From NCBI GenBank assembly GCA_949358305.1, contig OX442314.1, positions 10,843,060-10,907,059 on the forward strand: a stretch of 64,000 nt of DNA, read 5' to 3'. This document shows, piece after piece, positions 31,530 to 41,793 of the stretch. The translations under genes and the position numbers were made by a program. This stretch comes from Strigamia acuminata (lineage: Eukaryota; Arthropoda; Chilopoda; Geophilomorpha; Linotaeniidae). The notes under the pieces are model-generated. The model had not been told where the DNA came from. It saw nothing but the letters and a program-made list of their open reading frames with translations, and ran no database searches. Every line of letters begins with the position of its first letter. The stretch's first letter is position 1.

Positions 31530-34500
31530 ATGGCGGACAGAGATGCGATGAGGATCGAAAAGCTGGAGGATGAAAACTACGCCACGTGGGCGTTCAAAAT
31601 GCGAGTATTCCTGAAGAAGTCGGAATGGTGGACGGTCATCGTTGACGAAGCACCAGTGAACGGAGCAGCGGCGGCGAGGAACGCGTGGCGTGGCAAGGAC
31701 GAAAAAGCCATGAACGCAATCGTCCAGGCCCTGTCGCCAGCACAGACAGTGTACGTGATAAACAAAGACACGGCACGCGAATGCTGGGAGAAATTGGAGG
31801 AAATCCACCGAGGGCGAGCGCGCCAAAGACAGACTATTTTGCGCCGAGAGCTGACCAAAACGAGGTGGGAAAAAGCTGAGACGGCCACGAAGTTCCTGCA
31901 ACGTGTGGAGTCGACGGTGAACCAGTTACGAGCTGTTGGCGGCGAAATTTCGGAGCAAGAGGTGGGAACTTTAATAATACAAAACCTGCCAAAACCATAC
32001 CACAGCATCCAGAGAGCGTTTGACATGTGCGACGAAGATGAAGTGACGATGGTCAAGCTGCGGCACATGATCATACAGGAGGAATCGCGACAAACTGGAG
32101 ACGATGAAGTGGTCGAGAAACTGCATAAAGTGAACCTGTCCAGCCGCACGAAGAACAACTATCGGGGCGGCGAACGGAACGGTGACCACGACGGAAAACG
32201 AGACCTGAAAAACGTAAGATGTTTCAATTGCCAGAAATTCGGGCACATGGCCAGAAATTGTCGCAGCCAGAAGGAGAGCGAGGGACGACGCGATAACAAT
32301 TCCAAGCAGTCGAGAGGAAATGCCAAGAAGGAACAGCAGCCAGACGCCACCGCCAGGGCTGTGAAAGACAGACCAGAGTTTGCATTTCAGGTCAGAATCG
32401 ACCAAACGGAAGGACGGCAGTGGAACCTCGACTCCGGAGCGACGAGGCACATGACGGCGAACAGGGACTTTCTCGAATCGTTCGTGGCAGATGACGGAAG
32501 TCGAAAGGTGACGCTGGCAGATGGGCGCCAAATCCCAATCATGGGCTGCGGAAACGTGAAATTCATTACGAACGACGCTGACTTGATCGCGAAGGAGGTA
32601 TTATACATTCCTGATTTAAATGACAATTTGATTTCGGTGCCAAAACTCGACGACGCGGGTTTACTCGTTGCTTTCGGAAGCGGGAAGTGTACGATATCGA
32701 GCGGGGACCGAGTGATAATGACTGCTACAAAGATCGGGGACGTGTATAGACTGAACGTGGAGACCGTGGTGGCCGCGCAGGCGAACACGTGCCAACAATC
32801 GACCGAGATCGATGTGTGGCACAACCGAATGTGCCACTTGAACACGGGAACACTGGCGAAAATGCACGAAACGGGTGCAGTTTACGGTTTGGGGCCAATA
32901 CAGAAGGACGGGCGGGCATGCGACGAGTGTGCAGCCGGGAAGATGGCCAGAAAACCATTCAAAACGATCGTGAGCGACCAATCGACCAAAATATTGGAAC
33001 TCGTGCACATGGATCTGTGCGGGCCGCTGACGGAGACGATTGGCGGCAGCCGATATTTGTTTTTGCTAATAGACGACTTCAGTCGCAAAATGTTTGTCTA
33101 TTTTATTAGGTCGAAGTCGGACGTTTTCGAGAACTTTAAGGAGTTTGTGGCGGCTGTGGAACGCGAAACCGACACGAAACTTAAACGTATCCGATCCGAC
33201 AACGGAGGCGAGTTCGTGAACCACGAAATGGGCGAGTTCATGAAGTCGAACGGCATCCACCACGAGCTTACGGTGCCATTCTCACCTGCCCAAAACGGCA
33301 TCGCTGAACGCGGCAACAGAACGCTGATGGAGGCAGCACGCACGATGCTGACGGCGGCGGCTTTGCCTTCGAAATTCTGGGCGGAGGCAGTCGCGACGGC
33401 CGCACACGTGCGCAACAGATGCTCGACAAGAGGAAACGGGGACAGGATTCCACAAGAACTTTGGAGCGGACGGAAGCAGCAAGTTGGCTATTTTCGAACA
33501 TTTGGCTGTGCTGCGCAGATGTGGATCCATAATTCCAAACGAAAGAAATTGGACGCGAAGTCGAAACCTGTCATTTTTATGGGTTACTGCGTCAACAGAA
33601 AGGGCTACCGAGTCTACGACCCGAAAACTGAGAAGCTAGAGCCGACACGCGACTTGAAATTCAACGAGGCGAGATGGGGCGGAGAAATGCTGACTTCGCC
33701 TCAGGGTTCGAATTTCGTGTCGCCGTACGACGCCGAGCAAGAGACCGGGGAGCAGACAACAGACAATCCAGAGCCCAACGAAACGGACAACGGTGCCACC
33801 GAAGACGAGGAGTCCACCACTGGAAACGGAGACGGAGACGACGAAGAAGCTAACGAAAACACGACAACACGCAAATCAAAGCGCATCAAGAGGAAGCCAG
33901 ACCGACTGGTGGTGCAGCCAAGAGGCGCCACATACTGCAAGAGCGTGAAGCACGTCGAGCCAAACACCGTGGTCCAAGCACAGGACTCTCCGGAACACAA
34001 GAAGTGGGAAAGCGCGATCCAGGAGGAACTGAAATCTCACGAGGAATTCAAGACGTGGAGACTGGTGAAAAGAGCCGTTGCAACAAATGTGCTGAAGTCA
34101 AGATGGGTTTTTAAAATCAAAAAGAACCAGCAGGGCGAGATCGAGCGTTACAAAGCCAGATTGGTGGCCGTCGGATGCGGACAACGGCCGGGACTGGATT
34201 ACGAGGACACATACTCACCTGTAATGCGACTTGCGAGCCTGCGACTACTTCTAGCCATTGCTGTCCAACAAAATTGGCGAGTACGACAATACGACGTGAA
34301 AACAGCGTACCTGCACGGGAAACTGCTTGAGAAGGTGTACATGGAGCAGCCACCCGGGAACGAGGAACGAGACCGAGAAGAGTGGGTGTGCGAGCTTCTA
34401 AAAGCCATCTACGGACTCAAACAGGCCGGACGCACATGGTACCTGACACTCGACAAAATACTCAGAAAAAATGGATTTCGGCGACTATACGCGGATGAAG

Positions 34501-35495
34501 GCGTGTACGTGCTCAACAATCAAAGCGGGACAACAATATTGGGGATTTTCGTCGACGACATGCTGAACGTGACGTCAAATATCGGGATCGAAGATTGGAC
34601 GGCGGACTTGCTGAGAAAATCGGTCGAAATCAAGGATTTAGGCACACCAACGAGAATTTTGGGGCTTGACGTGGAATGCGACATCGAAAATGGATCGATC
34701 ACCGTGTCGCAAGAAGCCTATATCGAGGAGGTGTTGGAAAGTTTCCAGATGGGGCCATGCAAACCAGTGTCGACGCCGATGGTCAAACACGACCAACCGA
34801 AGCCCGAAGACGACGTAAATCCAGACGAGGTGCCGTACCAGAGCCTGATGGGGTCGCTAATGTACCTCGTGCAGGGAACGAGACCGGACATCGCTTACGC
34901 AACTCACTACCTGTGCCGATACAATCACAGCCACGGATTGTCCCACTGGAAGATGGGAAAGAGGATTTTGCGTTACCTGAAGGGGACGAAGGGGAAGAAG
35001 TTGCGATTCGTACGAAACGAGGAACAGATGACGGGATACGTGGACGCGAGCTGGAATTGCAACACCGAGGATGCAAAATCGACAACCGGATTTATTTTTC
35101 TACTTGCAGGGGCCGGCGTAGTATGGAAGTCATCGAAGCAAACGTGTGTCGGGATGTCGAGCTGCGAATCCGAATTCATCGCCATTAGCGAGGCGGTAAA
35201 AGAAGGACTTTGGCTCAAGAAATTTCTGGAAGAGCTGGGGCTGAACGAATTGATGGGGGACGCTGCGAGGCTGTACACCGACAGCGAGTCGGCCGAGATG
35301 TTGGCACGAGGACTGGCGCAGCATCAGCGGTCGAAACACATTAATTTGCGCTATTGTTTTATAAAGGACGAGGTCGAGAACGGAGAAGTGGAGTTGCTGC
35401 ACGCGGGAACCGACAAGATGGTCGCGGATATGCTGACGAAGGCGGTGACTTTGCAGAAGCAGTGCTGGTGTTCAAAGATGTGTGGACTGGATTAA
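31530..35495 (+). CDS. Copia gag-pol polyprotein, 1,321 aa
   Basis: Start ATG 31530 is the first in the internal region and lies in a good context (aaaaATGGCG). Order: copia-type Gag; CCHC knuckle CFNCQKFGHMARNC (about 231-244); protease LDSGATRHM (about 299); integrase zinc region (HNRMCHLNTG to CDECAAGK, about 430-475); integrase core with DLCGP (about 494), RSDNGGEF (about 556) and Glu in NGIAERGNRTL (about 594); a linker rich in E/T/N; RT with the FVDD active site (about 1,007); RNase H with GYVDASW (about 1,169) and the SESA/AKSTTGF region. The integrase-before-RT order is diagnostic of Ty1/copia. All catalytic residues I can check are present. Confidence 0.97.
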   Translation: MADRDAMRIEKLEDENYATWAFKMRVFLKKSEWWTVIVDEAPVNGAAAARNAWRGKDEKAMNAIVQALSPAQTVYVINKDTARECWEKLEEIHRGRARQRQTILRRELTKTRWEKAETATKFLQRVESTVNQLRAVGGEISEQEVGTLIIQNLPKPYHSIQRAFDMCDEDEVTMVKLRHMIIQEESRQTGDDEVVEKLHKVNLSSRTKNNYRGGERNGDHDGKRDLKNVRCFNCQKFGHMARNCRSQKESEGRRDNNSKQSRGNAKKEQQPDATARAVKDRPEFAFQVRIDQTEGRQWNLDSGATRHMTANRDFLESFVADDGSRKVTLADGRQIPIMGCGNVKFITNDADLIAKEVLYIPDLNDNLISVPKLDDAGLLVAFGSGKCTISSGDRVIMTATKIGDVYRLNVETVVAAQANTCQQSTEIDVWHNRMCHLNTGTLAKMHETGAVYGLGPIQKDGRACDECAAGKMARKPFKTIVSDQSTKILELVHMDLCGPLTETIGGSRYLFLLIDDFSRKMFVYFIRSKSDVFENFKEFVAAVERETDTKLKRIRSDNGGEFVNHEMGEFMKSNGIHHELTVPFSPAQNGIAERGNRTLMEAARTMLTAAALPSKFWAEAVATAAHVRNRCSTRGNGDRIPQELWSGRKQQVGYFRTFGCAAQMWIHNSKRKKLDAKSKPVIFMGYCVNRKGYRVYDPKTEKLEPTRDLKFNEARWGGEMLTSPQGSNFVSPYDAEQETGEQTTDNPEPNETDNGATEDEESTTGNGDGDDEEANENTTTRKSKRIKRKPDRLVVQPRGATYCKSVKHVEPNTVVQAQDSPEHKKWESAIQEELKSHEEFKTWRLVKRAVATNVLKSRWVFKIKKNQQGEIERYKARLVAVGCGQRPGLDYEDTYSPVMRLASLRLLLAIAVQQNWRVRQYDVKTAYLHGKLLEKVYMEQPPGNEERDREEWVCELLKAIYGLKQAGRTWYLTLDKILRKNGFRRLYADEGVYVLNNQSGTTILGIFVDDMLNVTSNIGIEDWTADLLRKSVEIKDLGTPTRILGLDVECDIENGSITVSQEAYIEEVLESFQMGPCKPVSTPMVKHDQPKPEDDVNPDEVPYQSLMGSLMYLVQGTRPDIAYATHYLCRYNHSHGLSHWKMGKRILRYLKGTKGKKLRFVRNEEQMTGYVDASWNCNTEDAKSTTGFIFLLAGAGVVWKSSKQTCVGMSSCESEFIAISEAVKEGLWLKKFLEELGLNELMGDAARLYTDSESAEMLARGLAQHQRSKHINLRYCFIKDEVENGEVELLHAGTDKMVADMLTKAVTLQKQCWCSKMCGLD

Positions 35496-35666
35496 TATTT
35501 TTCGTATTTCATATGTCTTGCAGCAATGTTATATTTCTTGATCTTTTATTATTCGATTGTATTAGTGTATTTCTGTTATTACTTGCCCATTTTTAGTTTT
35601 TAGTAATGTCATTCATTGATTTTGTATTTGTTTGTTTTTACACATTGACCAGGTGAAGAAGGTGTA

Positions 35667-35893
35667 TGTTATAATCGTGTGTGTCACCAGGCCGAATATG
35701 AATAAATCCCGAATGAGGGTCTCCGACCGCTAGGGGGAGTTGGTTGTATTTTCGGGTCACGGAGGATGACGTGACGTAAACGTGACTTCCGGTCACTTGT
35801 TCTTCTGGAGACGCGTGCCCTGTATATGCCGTGCGAATAAAACCCCTCATATTTTTTCATCCGAAGTTATCCAGTCTTTTCCCAAATACAACA
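35667..35893 (+). repeat. Copia 3' LTR
   Basis: Same 227 bases as the 5' LTR, preceded by a purine-rich aggtgaagaaggtg. Confidence 0.95.
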
Positions 35894-36567
35894 GTCATGA
35901 GTGACCAGAAATACTCAACGCCACATTGATTCGCGTGGTCTATGGACAGGGAAAACATTTTGACTTTCTTGTTGAAAGGAATCTTCGAAGAGTCAGTTTT
36001 AATCGTCATCTTTTTCCAATATTTGTACATAATAGTTATTAAGTTTGAGTCCTTTTGTCTGTCGAACATCCTTTTCAAAATGTTGCCGTATTCGTTCGAA
36101 ATATCTTCCACGACATCTGCGATGCAACAGACGACGGCGAGGCAGAATCTGGATTCGAACGTCCATTCTTCTAACTCTGAGAGAACCCTTGCTGTTTTGG
36201 TCATGTCTAGTTGTCCATATATTGACCATTTCGTGCATTGGATAATGCTTTTCGCTGATTGTAAATCGAGAATGCTTTGGCCAGTAAAAACTTGGGAATT
36301 TAAGAATTTAAGCAAATCCCTCAATTGGCACCCGACGTGCTTCACCAAAGACCTCAACATCAATTTTAACTCGTTCGGAATATGAAGCTCATCCACTAGG
36401 TTAGAAACTGCTTCCTCACCTTTTGACCATCGCCTTCGACGACTGTCTGCATTGATTTTCTTATTATTAATTTGAATACCGGTATTAAAATTATATTTCC
36501 ATAGTAAAACCGAAGTTTCTACTAAGGTGATATGTTTTAGACTCGGCAAGTCCAAAATGGACTTCAT
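35894..36567 (-). pseudogene. G5, N-terminal part
   Basis: From MKSILDLPSLKHITLVETSV (ATG 36567) to FWSLMT at the insertion. It has two extra residues, TG, in NFNTGIQINNKK compared with other copies. The promoter side is intact, so a truncated transcript ending in copia is possible. Confidence 0.9.
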
Positions 36568-36674
36568 GATATGGAATTCAAAAAAAATGTGTTGTTGAAT
36601 TGTAAAAATAAAAATATTCATTATTACTTTACAATAATAGTTTTGCCTGCTTTAAACGTCACAATTGTAAATTA

Positions 36675-36939
36675 TACCACAGTCCAATAATAAATGTTGC
36701 TAAATTAAGGCTTTGTCTAATTTCTCAATCGCAGTACTTCAAAGATAAAAAATATGACACTAGATGTCCCACACCTTACACAGTTTTTCTGTTCACCCGT
36801 ATCCCTGCTTAAACCGAAGTTTTTTGCTACTACAGAGTGGAGTTATTTTCTTTTTTTATTCTTACGAACAGCCTTAATTTAGCAACATTTATTGATTTAC
36901 TGTAATTATAATTTTGCTTTATTTTACTAGCAAAATTTG
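36675..36939. mobile_element. MITE with 24-bp perfect terminal repeats
   Basis: Perfect inverted repeats at 36,689-36,712 and 36,870-36,893 (AATAAATGTTGC..., about 205 bp across), with weaker similarity extending outward (CACAGT / ACAGT). Compared with the G4 5' flank at about 20,550, roughly 265 bp is inserted after cacaattgtaaatt. No ORF. Present in both duplicated blocks. Confidence 0.65.
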
Positions 36940-37092
36940 AATTTAACGTAACTCACTATCGCGCATCTGTATTCTTGCCACTCTAGCCAGGCGTGAGTAG
37001 TGCATCTGGACACTGCTTTGCCATTTAACAATTGTGGATAGTTGACCATATTATGTCGTTATTTTTTGTATCAACTGGTTAAAATCACGAAC

Positions 37093-37332
37093 GACCAGTA
37101 CACCGATAAGGGCAGCGGCGGTTTGCAGAATATCCATTTGGGAGGGTTTATCGTTATTTGTACGATTGAAGATCTTGTTTACTTACCCGCGTGTCCTATT
37201 GGATATACTCGTCATTTTGCCTCGTTTTACGAAAGTTGTGAGATTTTCTATTGCGCGCATTACGGCGCAAAGGCCATTAAAATAGAGTTGCAATTGCTCA
37301 AGCCGCCAACTTTTATTGAAGGTGAAAGTTAA
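37093..37332 (+). pseudogene. MPEG1/perforin-2-like C-terminal remnant 4
   Basis: Starts inside a coding block (QYTDKGSGGLQNIHLGGF), then LPACPIGYTRHFASF, YESCEIFYCAHY and LLKPPTFIEGES with a stop. The cleanest C-terminus in the window, keeping the eight residues KGSGGLQN missing from remnant 3. To the left it joins the shared ttgtatcaactggttaaaatc spacer. Confidence 0.6.
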
Positions 37333-38283
37333 AGTTGTCCGTAAAGTATTGCCGAAAAAATAGCAAGTGTTTGTTGTAAATCTATGTCTTTGATGTAGTT
37401 TGATGTACAAAACTGAATAAATTAAAAATGTGATCGGGTAAAATGTGTTCTATTTTGTTTGCTTAGTCGATTTGCTTTCATTTTATACTTGTCTCTGTAA
37501 TCTCTAGTTGAGGTATTTTAGTTTCTCTGATTTTGAGTCATTTGTTGGTTCTTTAACTTTAGGTGTGTTTGTTAAATTTTGCAAACATAAAATTCACTTC
37601 TCAGTATATTGGATGGGCACTACTGAGTTTAGTGAAGAGGGAACAGTGTTGTCATTAATTATAAATTCAAAATTCAAAACTTTTCTGTGCTTGATCGAAT
37701 ACTTTTTTCTCAGGTTTGTTGTGATCGAATACTTTTTTTCCTCAAAGGTGTCAACAAAAATATCTGTAACTTTTTTAAATTTTGTTCAATTTTTTTCATT
37801 TTGCTACTAAATTGTAGCATTTGGCTAGGTCTTTTCAGTGAATAAAATGTTTTGTTCATAAATTATTACTTAAACTGCAAAAAAAATGATTTTGTGTTCA
37901 AATGAGCTCATGTGGTAGCTGATCGAATACTTTTTGCCAGGGGTTGTACGTATATTCTTCATTTTTATAGTTTAATGAAAAAAAAATCTGATTGGGTTTA
38001 CTAACTTGTAAAACAAAATGAAAAACATTTAAAATTTAAAATTAACAAAATAAAAACATTATTTTTTTTAAAATTAAATTTGAGTATGGAATATAAATAA
38101 AACAAAATAAATAAAATATATTAACCGATTCCTTTTTTATATTTCCACTGATATCGGTGGAAATAGTTTTTCCGTTAAATTATCCGTTACATTAGCCACA
38201 ATAATAATCCAGTGTGGTTGCGAAATTCAAGAATTAATGCTAAAAAGTTGAAGCACAACTTTAAACTACACAAATACACATTT
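37333..38283. other. Spacer with repeat fragments 3' of G6
   Basis: Begins with the MPEG1-like 3' UTR remnant (AATAAA near 37,418). Then an AT-rich stretch contains GATCGAATACTTTTT three times in one orientation (37,693, 37,723, 37,921). The last copy is followed by gccaggggttgtac, which looks like a Tc1/mariner-class end. Then comes the common AT-rich pre-gene block. An apparent 100-codon plus-strand frame at 37,508 is low complexity and I do not call it. Confidence 0.45.
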
Positions 38284-40332
38284 TTAATCCAGATAAGTTT
38301 CTATTAAATCTGTTTTTTCTTCTTGACTATAACCGCTCCTAACCAGCGGAAGACCGCGTTGTATCAAGTAATAAAAAGATATGCACCTCATGCAATAACT
38401 GATGTCTTGTGAATTGACAACAGAATATTCCACAAATCTTGCCATTAAAAACTCATGATATGCCAAGTTGGAATCTGCGCACAAACTGTAAGCGAGGCAA
38501 AAGCAAAATTCCTTGAACACAACCATTTCATTTTCCAGTAAAGAATTTCTTTGAGTGACACAAATAAGTTCCAAAAAATCGCTATCCAGCTTTCCAGCTT
38601 CACACGTATCGATAATTTCAGATATTTTGTAAAAACTAATCAGCACCGGATCTTGAAGGTCTCCAGCTCCCTGCACCTGTTTTTTAATAAAGTCAAATAC
38701 AATTTTGTTGGTCTCAAAATTCTCAAACCCCCGCCCAAAAAAACTCGCCAGTCGACACAAACTTTCTTCTAATTCGGATGCAACCGCCTCACTCATTTCT
38801 TCGGATGCAATTTCGGGAAGCCAGTTTCGAAATGAAGCGACATTTTTGCATTCCACTGTTTCGCTGGTGAAGTGATGAATGAGAACCGATTTCTTAATCC
38901 TGCTTATATCACTCGCATTCGAAAAAGAAAAATTCAAAAATCTATCAAGTTTCGTCCACTTGTTCGCACTTATTTCGTTGTGAAGCAACGTGCGACAGAT
39001 CTCGTTCGCTAAGTAGGAACAATGCTTTTTAAAAGTTGTCATTTCACTCTCAGTCGTGATGTATTTATTTGCAATCGACTCCAGAAAATCCCAATGAAAA
39101 TCATACGTTTTCTTAAAAAGTAAGTGAGCAACACATTTGTCCAAAATGATTCTTCTCTTTTTGATGTCCGTATCGTTAAGCAATAATAAATGGAAATTAT
39201 CAAAATCTTGCATCTCGCAAAGCATGTAGTGCATGAACGAATATTCAAGCTCGTAACAACAATTCCTCATTTCCTCGGGAGCATTTCTCCAAAAACGAAT
39301 CAAACACACCTTCACTCTGTCTCGTTTGGACCAAGAACGTTGAACAGACATGCTCATCGCGTCATAGAAGTGGTCACCCGACACGAACAGGTTTAGAACG
39401 CGGCTAGACTTGGGCGTGAACGAATGCGTGTGCAAAAAATGTATCAGTACGGGTGCGAGAGGTTTCAATCCTAAGAATTCCGAAGACAAAATGGTCCTCA
39501 TTTGATGCTCGTCCATCTCACCAAGTAGAAAGTTTATGATGCCAATCTCGAATGTGCAGGAACAATCTTTGTCGTGTGTGTCATCCTCGAAGTGTGAAAG
39601 CAAGTCTTCCAATTTACTTTTTTCCCGGATTAGCAGCTTGATGATCGCATTTCTTTCGTACGGTGTCATGAGTGACCAAAAATACTCAACGCCACATTGG
39701 TTTGCGTGGTCTATGGAGAGGGAAAACATTTTGACTTTCATGTTGAAAGGAATCTTCGAAGAGTCAGTTTTAATCGTCATCCTTTTCCAATATTTGTACA
39801 TAATCGTTTTTAAGTCTGAGTCCTTTTGTTTGTCGAAAATCTTTTTCCAAATGTTGCCACATTCGTTCGAAATATCTTCCACGACATCTGCGATGCAACA
39901 GACGACGGCGAGGCTGAATCTGGATTCGAACGTCCATTCTTCTAACTCTGATAGAACTCTTGCTGTTTTGGTCATGTCTAGTTGTCCGTATATTGACCAT
40001 TTCGTGCATTGGATAATGGTTTTCGCTATTTGTCCATCGGGAAAGCTTTGGCCAATAAAAACGTGGGAAAATAAGAAATTAAGCACATCCCACAACTGGC
40101 ATCCGACGTGCTTCGCCAAAGACTTCAACAGTAATTTTAACTCGTTCGGAATAAAAAATTCATCCACTAGTTTGGAAACTGCTTCCTCACCTTCTGACCA
40201 TCGCCTTCGACGACTGATTGGAGTGGTTTTCTTGCTATTAATTTGAATATTGAAATTACATTTCCATAGTAAAACCGAAGTTTTTACTAATGTGATGTGC
40301 ATTAGACTCGGCAAGTCCAAAATGGACTTCAT
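38284..40332 (-). CDS. G6: array-family protein, short form, 682 aa
   Basis: Uninterrupted exon, MKSILDLPSLMHITLVKTSV to EEKTDLIETYLD. One NEI.A.KWTK module only. Very close to G1 over the whole length, including KSLAKHVG.QLWDVLNFLF in the N-terminal part. From about codon 130 onward it is nearly identical to G8. Differences from G1 include FLGLKPLAPVLIHF, with one extra residue, and SVQRSWSKRDRVKVCL. Confidence 0.85.
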   Translation of the reverse strand: MKSILDLPSLMHITLVKTSVLLWKCNFNIQINSKKTTPISRRRRWSEGEEAVSKLVDEFFIPNELKLLLKSLAKHVGCQLWDVLNFLFSHVFIGQSFPDGQIAKTIIQCTKWSIYGQLDMTKTARVLSELEEWTFESRFSLAVVCCIADVVEDISNECGNIWKKIFDKQKDSDLKTIMYKYWKRMTIKTDSSKIPFNMKVKMFSLSIDHANQCGVEYFWSLMTPYERNAIIKLLIREKSKLEDLLSHFEDDTHDKDCSCTFEIGIINFLLGEMDEHQMRTILSSEFLGLKPLAPVLIHFLHTHSFTPKSSRVLNLFVSGDHFYDAMSMSVQRSWSKRDRVKVCLIRFWRNAPEEMRNCCYELEYSFMHYMLCEMQDFDNFHLLLLNDTDIKKRRIILDKCVAHLLFKKTYDFHWDFLESIANKYITTESEMTTFKKHCSYLANEICRTLLHNEISANKWTKLDRFLNFSFSNASDISRIKKSVLIHHFTSETVECKNVASFRNWLPEIASEEMSEAVASELEESLCRLASFFGRGFENFETNKIVFDFIKKQVQGAGDLQDPVLISFYKISEIIDTCEAGKLDSDFLELICVTQRNSLLENEMVVFKEFCFCLAYSLCADSNLAYHEFLMARFVEYSVVNSQDISYCMRCISFYYLIQRGLPLVRSGYSQEEKTDLIETYLD

Positions 40333-40480
40333 GATTTGAAATTGAAAAAAAAGTGTTGTTGAATTGTAAAAATAAAAATGTTCATTATTACTTTACAATA
40401 ATAGTCTTGCCTGCTTTATTTAACATAACTCACTATCACACATATTCTTGCCACTCTAGCTAGGCCTGAGTAGTGCATCT

Positions 40481-40650
40481 TGTAACGGTTGTAAAACCGT
40501 GAAGTTCGAAAGTTCCCGACAGGTGACGCTGTTCTAATGAACGTGCGTAGTTTAAATACATAACCAAAGTTGTAGTGATTATTATGACTAAACGGATAAA
40601 TAAAAGTTATTTATTAACCTGAATAAAGTATTATTTAGTATAACATTGAT
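40481..40650 (+). repeat. LTR-start fragment, third copy
   Basis: Same fragment as at 10,050 and 17,027, beginning TGTAACGG, with the palindrome intact, abutting relic R3. Confidence 0.4.
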
Positions 40651-40981
40651 TAGTTTTGGTCATGTCTAACTGTCCGAGTATTGTCCATTGCGTGCATTCG
40701 ATGAGTTCACGAATGTTACGTACGTCGAGGAATTTGATTTCGTTGAAAACTTGGGGAACTAAGAAATTCAGCAAATCCCACAACTGCTTTCCGACATGCC
40801 AAACCAACAATTCCAACATTGATTTCAAAACGTCCGGAATGACTAACCATCGCTTCTTACGACTGTTTGTAGTCACTTCTTTGCAATTAATATGATTAAC
40901 GAAATAGCATTTCCACAGCAAAACTGAAGTTCTTGCTAGTGAAATATACTGTAGTCTCGGCAAGTCAAAAATGGTTCTCAT
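40631..40981 (-). pseudogene. R3: N-terminal relic of the array family
   Basis: An open frame of 116 codons (MRTIFDLPRLQYISLARTSV to GQLDMTKTNQ), the same truncation as R1 and R2. It lacks about 14 residues in frame (KKRW joins LVIPDVLK). Confidence 0.7.
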
Positions 40982-41040
40982 GCTGTGGAATTTCCAACCA
41001 AGCAGTTGTACAATGTGTTATATATTCTACATACAGAGTT

Positions 41041-41265
41041 CAGTTCTTTGCCGTTCGACAACTTCGTCGAGCTATCGACTTCATAAAATCTAAGAGATTA
41101 AAAATTAAAAATTTAAATTCAATTAAAAATAATTTGTATTGCTTTCTTACTTGTGATTTACCCGCGTGTCCTATTGGATACACTCGCCATTTAGCCACGT
41201 TTTACGAAAGCTGTGAGATTTTCTATTGCGCGCATTACGGCGCAAAGGCCAATAAGTACTGCTGA
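41041..41265 (+). pseudogene. MPEG1/perforin-2-like C-terminal remnant 5
   Basis: LPACPIGYTRHLATF and YESCEIFYCAHYGAKANKYC, then a stop. It shares the C-terminal deletion of remnant 2, which marks 17.6 and 41.0 kb as sister units. Confidence 0.55.
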
Positions 41266-41793
41266 AAAGTTGTCCGTAAAGTATTGCCGAAAAACTAGCA
41301 AATGTTTGTTGTAAATCTGTGTCTTTGATGTAATTTGGTGTAGAAAACTGAATAAATTAAAAATGTGATCGGGTAAAATGTGGTTTATTTTGTTTGCTTA
41401 GTCGGTTTGCTTTCATTTTACACTTGGGAGAAATTGGTGCCACCAATCGTCGCTATCCTCACAATCGGCCAAAAAGTTCTTTATCACATTTTAAGCATTT
41501 AAATTTACTACTTTTGTGCGGAGAGAAATTGTTTTTACAACTGTGTTTGCTTCCCTGTATGGTCCAAAACACCTAAAATGCCCTGTTATTTTATTCCCAT
41601 GCCTTTTATTTCCAATTTTTTGTTAATTTGCTGGAATTAAGTTATTGGACACACATCACTTTTATTAAATTTTACGTTACATTGGCCACAGTAATTATCC
41701 AGTGTGGTAGCGAATTTCAAGAATTATTGCTAAAAAGTCTACAACGTTTTGTGTTGGTTGAAGCACAACTTGAAACTACTCAAATACACATTT

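Larger units (their letters stand above)
31150..35893 (+). mobile_element. Intact Ty1/copia retrotransposon inserted in G5
   Basis: TSD gtcat at 31145-31149 and 35894-35898. The two LTRs of 227 bp look identical, and the single 1,321-codon ORF is unbroken. G7 (54,660-54,700) carries the unoccupied site with one gtcat. The element is therefore younger than the block duplication and may still be active. Confidence 0.97.
20210..39945. repeat. Segmental duplication, copy 1
   Basis: From the first part of G4 to within G6 the DNA matches 43,743-58,729 almost base for base. The offset is 23,533 up to the copia insertion and 18,784 after it; the difference of 4,749 is exactly copia (4,744) plus its 5-bp TSD. 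The boundaries are where scattered differences become frequent and are approximate. Confidence 0.9.

Noticed and set aside
37508-37810. 100-codon plus-strand frame rich in Phe and Ser (and its duplicate at 56,292)
   Set aside because: AT-rich low-complexity DNA in a repeat-bearing spacer, with no family similarity seen. Identical in the duplicate only because the block is recent.
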